A DNA stretch of 64,000 nt, from NCBI RefSeq assembly GCF_024171735.1, contig NZ_JAMTCH010000003.1, forward strand, positions 1,414,841-1,478,840, given 5' to 3'. The position numbers and the translations under genes were made by a program. This document shows positions 7,332-13,032 of this stretch, one piece after another. Numbering within the stretch: the stretch's first letter is position 1; each line of letters begins with the position of its first letter. The notes below the pieces were generated by a model, which did not search any database, was not told the origin of the DNA, and saw only the letters and a list, made by a program, of their open reading frames with translations. Source of the DNA: Prauserella alba (GTDB taxonomy: Bacteria; Actinomycetota; Actinomycetes; Mycobacteriales; Pseudonocardiaceae).

Positions 7332-7792
7332 TGGGCCGTGACGAGATGGCCAACCTGACCGCCGATGTGGCCCTGTTCAGTTTGGACGAGCGCGATAGGC
7401 CGTGCGTGCTGCTGATTCGCCGGGGCTGGGACCCGTTCGAGGGGCACTGGGCCCTTCCGGGTGGGCACGTCGATGCAGGCGAGTCCACCGAGGTCGCCGC
7501 GCATCGCGAGTTGGCCGAGGAGACCGGGTTGCGGATCGGCAGCGTGGAGCCGGTCGGGGTGTATGCCGCTCCGGGTCGTGATCCGCGGGGTCGCTACGTG
7601 ACCTTCGCTTACGCCACGACGGTCGGCACGCTCGCCCCGCAGCTCATGCCCATCGCCGGGGACGACGCGACGGAGGCCCACTGGCTGCCGGTGGCCGACG
7701 TGCTCGGGCTCGACTGGCTGCCGCTGGCCTTCGATCACAGGCAGATCATCCGCGACGCCGCCCGGCGTCAGCCCTGGTGGGGAGTCCTGTGA
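7328..7792 (+). CDS. Nudix hydrolase (possible Pif-like immunity factor)
   Basis: The protein has about 153 residues. The Nudix box G-x5-E-x7-REUxEExGU is complete: GGHVDAGESTEVAAHRELAE then ETGL (residues about 45-68). The rest matches ADP-ribose/NTP-type Nudix folds (LLIRRGWDPFEGHWALPGGH). In pSAM2 the entry-exclusion protein Pif carries a Nudix motif, so by position this gene may prevent redundant transfer between cells that carry the element; that is an inference. Start is GTG 7328 or ATG 7331, overlapping the previous stop. The following gene overlaps its stop by one base. Confidence 0.85.
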   Translation: MMGRDEMANLTADVALFSLDERDRPCVLLIRRGWDPFEGHWALPGGHVDAGESTEVAAHRELAEETGLRIGSVEPVGVYAAPGRDPRGRYVTFAYATTVGTLAPQLMPIAGDDATEAHWLPVADVLGLDWLPLAFDHRQIIRDAARRQPWWGVL

Positions 7793-7998
7793 TGGCCGCC
7801 TTGTCTGAGTTGACGTGCCTGGGGTTGCACCGTCCGGCGCCTGGCGCTGGCGCTTCCGAGATGTCCGCGTGGTTCGAGCGCTTGTCCGGGGTGCATGCCC
7901 GGCTTGCGCAGGAGTCCCGCGGTGAACACGCCGCTGTCGAGCGGCAGCGCGCGGCGGAGTTCGCCCGGCGTGCGCAGTCACTGAATCACCACCACTGA
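7792..7998 (+). CDS. Small hypothetical AICE protein
   Basis: The protein has 68 residues and starts at ATG 7792, inside the TGATG overlap with the Nudix stop. It is mostly helical (EMSAWFERLSGVHARLAQES, then VERQRAAEFARRAQ) and ends in a short His-rich tail (NHHH). No known domain. Translational coupling to its neighbours is the main support for it as a gene. Confidence 0.6.
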   Translation: MAALSELTCLGLHRPAPGAGASEMSAWFERLSGVHARLAQESRGEHAAVERQRAAEFARRAQSLNHHH

Positions 7999-8013
7999 AA
8001 GGAACCGTTTCTC

Positions 8014-8217
8014 ATGTCCGACAAGACGTTCTTCGCCTTCCTGGGCCTGATCCTGGCCGCCGTCCTCACTGTTGGCACGGCCAATCCGGAGCTGATGCGG
8101 ACCGCGGGAATCTGCGGCCTGGTCGCCGCGGGTGTGCTGGGAGTCGTGGCGTTCAGCAAGCGCGACAAGGACGACTCGCGTCCGGCCAAGCGCAAGACCG
8201 TCCGGAGCGGTCGATGA
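8014..8217 (+). CDS. Small two-helix membrane protein
   Basis: The protein has 67 residues with an AAAGGAA ribosome binding site upstream. Two hydrophobic helices (TFFAFLGLILAAVLTVGTA and TAGICGLVAAGVLGVVAF) are followed by a basic cytoplasmic tail (SKRDKDDSRPAKRKTVR). Its stop overlaps the next ATG. Small membrane proteins of this kind line the transfer regions of AICEs and Streptomyces plasmids (Spd-type), which is the likely context; there is no specific assignment. Confidence 0.65.
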   Translation: MSDKTFFAFLGLILAAVLTVGTANPELMRTAGICGLVAAGVLGVVAFSKRDKDDSRPAKRKTVRSGR

Positions 8218-8735
8218 ACCGGCTGCGCGGATTGGCCCTGTTCGCGGCGCTGCAGGCCACGTTCTCGGACGTGCACCCGTACTGCGATCAGATCCTGCAG
8301 TCCTCGGTGGATGCGCAGGGCAAGGCCCGACCGGGTCGGGAGGGTGCCAAGCACTGCGCTCGCCACGTGGCGACCTACACCGCGGGTCAGGCCGCGGCCG
8401 GGTGGGCCGTGACGCGGGTGCTGGGGCATCGGGTGCCGGTGCGGGCGTGGCTGACCGGCCACGCGCTCAACGCCGCGACGCACTACGTGATCGACCGGCG
8501 CGAGCCGCTGAAAAAGTTCCTGCGCAGCAAGGCCATCGGCAAGGGCGGCTACCTGGACCACGCCACCGTGCAGCGCCGCGACGGCGTCATCGACGAGGGC
8601 GGCCCGGGCACCGCGCTGATGGAGATGGACCAGGCCGCGCACCGGCTGATCTCCGTCGCCGCCTCGCTGGTGACCACCGCCCTGGCCCTCCGCGCCGAGC
8701 ACACAGACGAACCGACACGGAAGGACCCGCAATGA
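8214..8735 (+). CDS. Hypothetical conserved AICE/plasmid protein
   Basis: The protein has 173 residues and starts at ATG 8214, overlapping the previous stop. It contains DVHPYCDQILQSS, HCARHVATYTAGQAAAG and a later HALNAATHYVIDRREPLKKF motif; the spaced His/Asp pattern (HxxT, H-x-x-x-D) inside helical, weakly hydrophobic segments recalls DUF3307-like membrane proteins, but I am not confident. The C-terminal part has a second helix (HRLISVAASLVTTALALRAE). It lies in an overlapping cluster of small genes ahead of the transglycosylase. Confidence 0.6.
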   Translation: MNRLRGLALFAALQATFSDVHPYCDQILQSSVDAQGKARPGREGAKHCARHVATYTAGQAAAGWAVTRVLGHRVPVRAWLTGHALNAATHYVIDRREPLKKFLRSKAIGKGGYLDHATVQRRDGVIDEGGPGTALMEMDQAAHRLISVAASLVTTALALRAEHTDEPTRKDPQ

Positions 8736-8950
8736 ACAAGATCCTCACCGCGCTGTACATCACCCTGTTCCTGGTCATCTGCCTCTCCGCGTTGGGCGCG
8801 TTGTACTACGTCCACCGCACACAGGGCGCCATCAGCGACGAAGCGGGCTGGATCATCACGGCCCCCACATCGGTGGCCCTGCTGACCCTCACCGGCGTGT
8901 TCCTGGCCGACGGCAAACGCGAGGGCAAGCGCCTCACCAAGCGCCGGTGA
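8732..8950 (+). CDS. Small two-helix membrane protein
   Basis: The protein has 72 residues; its ATG overlaps the stop of the previous gene by four bases (ATGA). Two membrane helices (LTALYITLFLVICLSALGAL and ITAPTSVALLTLTGVFLA) flank a short loop, with a basic tail (GKREGKRLTKRR). Function unknown. It is followed by the first of two related structured intergenic leaders. Confidence 0.6.
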   Translation: MNKILTALYITLFLVICLSALGALYYVHRTQGAISDEAGWIITAPTSVALLTLTGVFLADGKREGKRLTKRR

Positions 8951-8970
8951 ACCACACGGGGCGCGCGAAC

Positions 8971-9036
8971 AGCCTGGTGGCCCAAACCGCCAACCACATG
9001 CCTGCCGGGCTGGGGCTTTGCACCGAATCAACCACG
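8971..9036 (+). promoter_or_regulatory. Structured leader 1 (hairpin plus conserved tail)
   Basis: A GU-rich hairpin (arms 8971-8980 and 9001-9011) carries GGCCCAAACCGCCA at its loop side and is followed by CACCGAATCAACCACGGAA. The same elements recur at 9290-9357 before the next gene. Covarying G-U and G-C pairs in the two copies suggest a conserved RNA structure. Confidence 0.5.
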
Positions 9037-9050
9037 GAAGGAATCAGCCG

Positions 9051-9275
9051 ATGACGCTCTCGCTCGTCTTGACGCTGCTCATGCTCGCGATCGTGGCCGT
9101 GCTCTGCCGCGGTGAGGACTCGACCCTGCAACTCGGCTCGGTCATCGCCGGTGTGGTGCTGGCGTTCCTGCTCATGGGAACGGTCGTCGGCGCACCGCTG
9201 CAGGAGTTCATGAACACCGCGTTCACCGCGATCGAAGGACTGGTCACCGACCTGTGGGGCGATCTGACCGCCTAG
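9051..9275 (+). CDS. Small membrane protein
   Basis: The protein has 74 residues from ATG 9051, chosen because GGAAGGAA lies just upstream; an in-frame ATG at 9018 lies inside the conserved leader and is rejected. Two hydrophobic segments (SLVLTLLMLAIVAVLC and GSVIAGVVLAFLLMGTVVGA) are followed by an amphipathic tail (FMNTAFTAIEGLVTDLWGDL). Unknown function; probably a transfer-associated membrane protein. Confidence 0.6.
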   Translation: MTLSLVLTLLMLAIVAVLCRGEDSTLQLGSVIAGVVLAFLLMGTVVGAPLQEFMNTAFTAIEGLVTDLWGDLTA

Positions 9276-9289
9276 CACTCGGGGCGCCT

Positions 9290-9357
9290 GGCCCGGCGGC
9301 CCAAACCGCCACAGTTCTGCCCGCCGGGCCGGGCTCTCCACCGAATCAACCACGGAA
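9290..9357 (+). promoter_or_regulatory. Structured leader 2 (hairpin plus conserved tail)
   Basis: Perfect 10-base arms GGCCCGGCGG (9290-9299) and CCGCCGGGCC (9321-9330) enclose CCAAACCGCC. They are followed by CACCGAATCAACCACGGAA, as in leader 1. It may be a regulatory RNA element or attenuator repeated within the operon. Confidence 0.5.
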
Positions 9358-9374
9358 ACGAATGGAGTCTTCTG

Positions 9375-9434
9375 ATGATAGGCGCTGCGCAAAACCCGGC
9401 CTGCGCCCCGCTCGTGGCCTGGGGTGAGCGGTGA
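9375..9434 (+). CDS. 19-codon mini-ORF coupled to the transglycosylase
   Basis: It runs ATG 9375 to TGA 9432-9434 and encodes MIGAAQNPACAPLVAWGER. A GGAG ribosome binding site lies nine bases upstream, and its stop overlaps the ATG of the following gene (TGATG). It could be a leader peptide for translational coupling. Evidence is limited to the RBS and the overlap. Confidence 0.35.
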   Translation: MIGAAQNPACAPLVAWGER

Positions 9435-9991
9435 TGAGCCGCCGCCGAACCGGGCTGATCATGGCCTGCGCCGCGGTCGCCATCGTCGCCGCCAAGCCCG
9501 CCGAGGACACCGGCGCCACCGGCGGCGGAGCCGCACCCGGCAGCGAACCCACCGACAAGACCGCAGGGCACGCCCCGGCAGTCTCCGGCGGGCCCGTGGC
9601 CGACATCCCGCCCCGCTACCTGGCGCTGTACCGCAAGTACGCCAGCGTGTGCGGGCCGCTGCACTGGTCCCTACTGGCCGGGGTCGGGAAGGTCGAAACC
9701 AACCACGGCCGCACCGACCTTCCCGGAGTGCACTCCGGCGCGAACTACGCCGGAGCCGCCGGACCCATGCAATTCCTCCCAGCCACCTTCGACGGGGTCC
9801 GCCAGGCCCACCCCGACATCGGGCCCGACCAGTACAACCCAGCCACCGCCGTACACGCGGCAGCGCACTACCTGTGCGACTCCGGCCTCGCCGACGGCGA
9901 CATCTACGACGCGATCTTCACCTACAACCGCGCCGACTGGTACGTCGCCAAAGTCCGAGCACAGGCCGCCGACTACCGCGCCGCCGCCTAA
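9434..9991 (+). CDS. Lytic transglycosylase (conjugation)
   Basis: The protein has 185 residues. An N-terminal hydrophobic segment (GLIMACAAVAIVAA) is a signal or anchor, followed by a Gly/Pro-rich linker to about residue 55. The catalytic domain has the goose-lysozyme/SLT pattern: GVGKVETNHGR with the catalytic Glu, then GAAGPMQFLPATF, YNPATAVHAAAHYL and a final IFTYNRADWYVAKV. It should cut peptidoglycan outside the membrane and clear a path for DNA transfer, as Slt proteins do in conjugation. Start is ATG 9434, or GTG 9431 one codon earlier. Together with the M23 peptidase at 15.5 kb it gives the element two wall hydrolases. Confidence 0.85.
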   Translation: MSRRRTGLIMACAAVAIVAAKPAEDTGATGGGAAPGSEPTDKTAGHAPAVSGGPVADIPPRYLALYRKYASVCGPLHWSLLAGVGKVETNHGRTDLPGVHSGANYAGAAGPMQFLPATFDGVRQAHPDIGPDQYNPATAVHAAAHYLCDSGLADGDIYDAIFTYNRADWYVAKVRAQAADYRAAA

Positions 9992-10037
9992 CCGTCTTTC
10001 CACTGTGGACCTTCAACACCCGCAAGGAGTGTGCCCC

Positions 10038-10334
10038 ATGACCGACAACACGACTCTTACTCCGGCCACGGCCACGGCCACACCGACCCAGGCCGACCTT
10101 GACCGGGCACGCGAGCGCGCCGCCGATGCCCTGTCGGACGCCCACGCGGCCGTCACTGAGTGGTCGGCGCTGGTACGTGACGGCGCTGTCGACCGAGTGG
10201 GCAGCGTGCATACCGACGCCGTGATGCACGACCCGGCCTATGACCGCGCCCTCGACGTGTTCTCGCCGGTCAATCGCGCCGTGGCCGCCTTCCGCGACGT
10301 CGCCGAGCAGATCACGGCGGGTGGTCTGCGATGA
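10038..10334 (+). CDS. Hypothetical protein
   Basis: The protein has 98 residues with an AAGGAG ribosome binding site before ATG 10038. A Thr/Ala-rich N-terminus (TTLTPATATATPTQ) leads into helices rich in Ala, Arg and Asp (LDRARERAADALSDAHAAVT; FSPVNRAVAAFRDVAEQI). No membrane segment and no recognised domain. Its stop overlaps the next start, placing it in the same operon as the two following genes. Confidence 0.6.
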   Translation: MTDNTTLTPATATATPTQADLDRARERAADALSDAHAAVTEWSALVRDGAVDRVGSVHTDAVMHDPAYDRALDVFSPVNRAVAAFRDVAEQITAGGLR

Positions 10335-10585
10335 GCGCGCGCATCAACCGTGTTGAGAAGACCTTCGATGCCGTGCAGCACGGACTCGGCGCCCTGGTCT
10401 GCGGTGGCCTGGCCGTGCTCGTGATCGGCCTGTACGCGCAAGGACATCTGGCCTGGTGGTTCCTCTTCGGCGCTGTCTGGGTCGCCGGAGCCGCCGTTGA
10501 TTCCGCCGCCTCGCTCTACCGCTTACTGCGAGGCCGCCTGGATGAGTTCTACGTCCGCATCGACACCGAGGCAGGTGAGCAGTGA
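10331..10585 (+). CDS. Small two-helix membrane protein
   Basis: The protein has 84 residues. Two membrane helices (LGALVCGGLAVLVIGLYAQG and WWFLFGAVWVAGAAVDSAAS) form a hairpin with a short loop; the C-terminus is charged (LRGRLDEFYVRIDTEAGEQ). It overlaps the genes on both sides (TGATG-type junctions), consistent with tight translational coupling. Function unknown. Confidence 0.6.
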   Translation: MSARINRVEKTFDAVQHGLGALVCGGLAVLVIGLYAQGHLAWWFLFGAVWVAGAAVDSAASLYRLLRGRLDEFYVRIDTEAGEQ

Positions 10586-11001
10586 TGCACAACTACGAAC
10601 CCCGCGGCGTGGTCGTCGAGACCCGCGCCTTCCTCGAAGGCGTGGCCCGCGACGGCACTCTGCTGCCGGTCACGTTCACCTACGTCGCCTCCGACCCGTG
10701 GGCGGTGAGCATGCTCGTCCACACCGCCGGGCCCGCGGTGCCGTGGACCTTCGCCCGCGAGCTGATCGCCGACGGGCTCAACCGGCCCACCGGCGAGGGT
10801 GACGTGCTCATCACCCCCACCGCCGAGGGCATCGGCATCGGCCTGACCTCACCGACCGGCGTGGCCATCCTCAAAGTCGGCCGCGCCCCGCTGGAACGGC
10901 TCATCGAGCAGACCGAGCTGCTCGTACCGCTCGGCGCCGAGTCCGACCACGTCAATTGGGACCACGCCCTGTCCACGCTCGCGTTCGGGGGTGAGGGGTG
11001 A
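10585..11001 (+). CDS. SsgA-like sporulation/cell-division regulator
   Basis: The protein has 138 residues. It matches the SsgA-like (SALP) family along its length: PVTFTYVASDPWAVSMLVHT, VPWTFARELIADGLNRPTGE followed by GDVLITP, and ALSTLAFGGEG near the end. Family members in actinomycetes control septum placement and peptidoglycan remodelling in spore-forming hyphae. Carriage by a mobile element is notable: it may adjust wall or septum activity for plasmid spread between hyphal compartments, which is an inference. The start overlaps the upstream stop (TGATG). Confidence 0.85.
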   Translation: MHNYEPRGVVVETRAFLEGVARDGTLLPVTFTYVASDPWAVSMLVHTAGPAVPWTFARELIADGLNRPTGEGDVLITPTAEGIGIGLTSPTGVAILKVGRAPLERLIEQTELLVPLGAESDHVNWDHALSTLAFGGEG

Positions 11002-11243
11002 TGGCGCGGATGACTCCGATCGGACTGAAGAACCGCGCGATCGCCCGCTACGAGGCCGAGACCGGCCGCAAATGGCGCGACCTCGGCGAGCGCAAGCGGA
11101 AGGCGTGGCTGGCCCGCACCGAGCCACTCATCCGCGCCGAACTCGGCATCGCCCAAGACGCCGAATGGCGCGACGGCGCCTGGCACGCACCCAACCAACT
11201 CGACCTGCTCAACCTCGCCGACACCACCGAGGAGGTGGCCTGA
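11001..11243 (+). CDS. Small basic hypothetical protein
   Basis: The protein has 80 residues. The N-terminal half is basic and helical (LKNRAIARYEAETGRKWRDL, GERKRKAWLARTEP), the C-terminal half acidic. The start overlaps the SsgA stop by one base. It could bind nucleic acid because of its charge, but no HTH is visible. Unknown. Confidence 0.55.
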   Translation: MARMTPIGLKNRAIARYEAETGRKWRDLGERKRKAWLARTEPLIRAELGIAQDAEWRDGAWHAPNQLDLLNLADTTEEVA

Positions 11244-11244
11244 G

Positions 11245-11643
11245 ATGACCAAGACCCATCACCCGGCCCCGAACCAGGCGACGCCGTTCCGTGCCATTGC
11301 CGACCACCTGGAGGCGCATCCCGGCCTACCGGAACTGCACCTGGGCCTACTCGGCATTGACACACGTTTCGAGTGGGAGTGGCGCGTCGGCAACGCCGCA
11401 GGTGCGTTGCAGTGGGCCGCCACCCTCACGGCACCGGCGGTGCGCCTGCACAGGTGCGCCGATGCCTCGATCGACGTGGCCGTCACGGGTCGGACGACCA
11501 CGAACCGGCCGGTGCTGGTCAAGGGACGCGACTACACCGACGCGTTGACCCACCTCGACACCACGGCGCAGCACACCGCCCCAATGCTGGCGCGCGCCCT
11601 CGACGCCGCCGACAACGCGAGTGGCGGGGGTGGGCAGACATGA
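11245..11643 (+). CDS. Hypothetical protein
   Basis: The protein has 132 residues and starts one base after the preceding stop. It has LEAHPGLPELHLGLLGID and a beta-rich middle (FEWEWRVGNAAGALQWAATL; IDVAVTGRTTTNRPVLVKGR). No membrane helix, no known motif. Soluble and probably cytoplasmic. The stop overlaps the following ATG, so it belongs to the same operon. Confidence 0.6.
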   Translation: MTKTHHPAPNQATPFRAIADHLEAHPGLPELHLGLLGIDTRFEWEWRVGNAAGALQWAATLTAPAVRLHRCADASIDVAVTGRTTTNRPVLVKGRDYTDALTHLDTTAQHTAPMLARALDAADNASGGGGQT

Positions 11644-11849
11644 GCCTGTTCGAGGTGCAGGCCACCTACGGCACGCCCGCCCTGCTGCGCCTGCTGGCCG
11701 GGCTGGCCGGATTCCTGCTGCTGCACCTGATCCGCCTGCCGCTGGTACTGGCCACCCGCGTGCTCGATGCCGCCACCCGCCGGATGGACGCCATCGCCCG
11801 CCCGCCCGCACCGCCACACCGACCACCACCGCCCTCGGGGGCCGTTTGA
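11640..11849 (+). CDS. Small membrane protein with Pro-rich tail
   Basis: The protein has 69 residues from ATG 11640, overlapping the preceding stop. One long hydrophobic helix (LLRLLAGLAGFLLLHLIRLP then LVLATRV) is followed by a proline-rich C-terminus (ARPPAPPHRPPPPSG). Function unknown. Confidence 0.55.
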   Translation: MSLFEVQATYGTPALLRLLAGLAGFLLLHLIRLPLVLATRVLDAATRRMDAIARPPAPPHRPPPPSGAV

Positions 11850-11863
11850 ACAGGAGACCGCCC

Positions 11864-12199
11864 GTGAGCCCCACCGACACCGACACCCGCACCGACCTCA
11901 CCGTCCCCGCCGCCGACGTCGACGGGAGCCGCCGCGAGCGCGTCACCGCCTGGGTCGGGTGGCGCCTGCCCGAGCTGATCGCCCTGGGCGGCACCGGGGT
12001 TGCCGGGGTTCTGCATTGGCCCGGCTGGTGGGCCGCCACGGCCGCCGCGGCCGGATGGATCGCCTACAGCCGCGCCGCACCCCACCTCGCCCCGCACCTG
12101 GCCGCCTGGCGCGAACGCCGCGCCCGCCGCGGCGGCGATGACGAGACCGATAGCGAGATCGAACCCGCCGCCCGCGGCCGGTGGAAGGAGACAGGATGA
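11864..12199 (+). CDS. Membrane protein, unknown
   Basis: The protein has 111 residues from GTG 11864, supported by AGGAG 12 bases upstream. An acidic Thr-rich N-terminus (SPTDTDTRTDLTVPAADVDG) precedes two hydrophobic segments (LPELIALGGTGVAGVLHWPG; WWAATAAAAGWIAYSRAA) and an Arg-rich C-terminus. Its stop overlaps the DUF2637 start by four bases, so it probably works with the Spd-type protein. Confidence 0.6.
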   Translation: MSPTDTDTRTDLTVPAADVDGSRRERVTAWVGWRLPELIALGGTGVAGVLHWPGWWAATAAAAGWIAYSRAAPHLAPHLAAWRERRARRGGDDETDSEIEPAARGRWKETG

Positions 12200-13032
12200 G
12201 CACGCCGACACACCAGCCCTCGATCGCGATGCAGCGGATCAACCTCGCCGCCGTCGGTGTCGTGGCCGTTGTGGCCGCGGTGATCAGCTACGCCCACATG
12301 CAAGACCTCGCCCACGGGGCGGGCGAGGGGTGGCGCTCGCACCTGCTGCCGCTGTCGGTCGACGGGCTGCTGGTCGCCGCGACCACCTCGATCCTGGTGG
12401 CCCGCTGGCGCCGCCAGTCCGCCCACTGGGTCGCTCAGGTCTCGCTCGCCCTGGGCATCGCCGCCTCCATCGCGGCGAACATCGCCGCCGCCGAACCCAC
12501 CCTCACCGGCAGGCTCGTGGCCGCCTGGCCCCCGCTCGCACTCGCACTGGCCACCGAACTCCTCGCCCAGCAAGGCCGCCGCACCGACACCGAGACGGCC
12601 ACCACCGACCAGAACGAGCCGCCCGCCGCCGAACCCGCCGAACCCGTCGCGCCGGAAGAAGCACCGACCACCGACGCGCCCGCTGAAGCGCCGCGCACCG
12701 AGACCGACCCCGCGGCCGTCGAGGCCGCGCCCCGCGTCGACGACGCACCCCGGCGCGCCACCGCCACGCCTCGGCGCGCTGCGCGTCCGACCACCTCGGC
12801 GCGGACGGGCAACGGCGACGCGCGGGAGAAGGCGCGCGCGCTGTTTGAGCAGGCGCGTGCCGCCGGGCGCGCCGACGAGGTGACCGGCACGCAGTTGGCC
12901 GAAGCCTCCGGCGCGCACCCCGGCACCGCGCGCAAGTGGCTCGCCACCTGGCGCACCGAGCACGCCGACACGACGACCGACCCCCGCGACGAGCACACCG
13001 ACCCGACACAAGCTGAGGAGGTGGCCGCATGA
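12196..13032 (+). CDS. DUF2637 (SpdB-like) plasmid spread protein
   Basis: The protein has 278 residues. Residues 15-125 are the DUF2637 domain with four hydrophobic segments (INLAAVGVVAVVAAVISYAH; LLPLSVDGLLVAATTSILVA; SLALGIAASIAANIAA; AWPPLALALATELLAQ). The middle is an acidic, Pro/Ala/Thr-rich linker, and the last 80 residues look like a small helical, HTH-like domain (LFEQARAAGRADEVTGTQLA followed by EASGAHPGTARKWLATWR). DUF2637 proteins accompany TraB-type translocases and are implicated in intramycelial spread. It overlaps both neighbours. Confidence 0.85.
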   Translation: MSTPTHQPSIAMQRINLAAVGVVAVVAAVISYAHMQDLAHGAGEGWRSHLLPLSVDGLLVAATTSILVARWRRQSAHWVAQVSLALGIAASIAANIAAAEPTLTGRLVAAWPPLALALATELLAQQGRRTDTETATTDQNEPPAAEPAEPVAPEEAPTTDAPAEAPRTETDPAAVEAAPRVDDAPRRATATPRRAARPTTSARTGNGDAREKARALFEQARAAGRADEVTGTQLAEASGAHPGTARKWLATWRTEHADTTTDPRDEHTDPTQAEEVAA

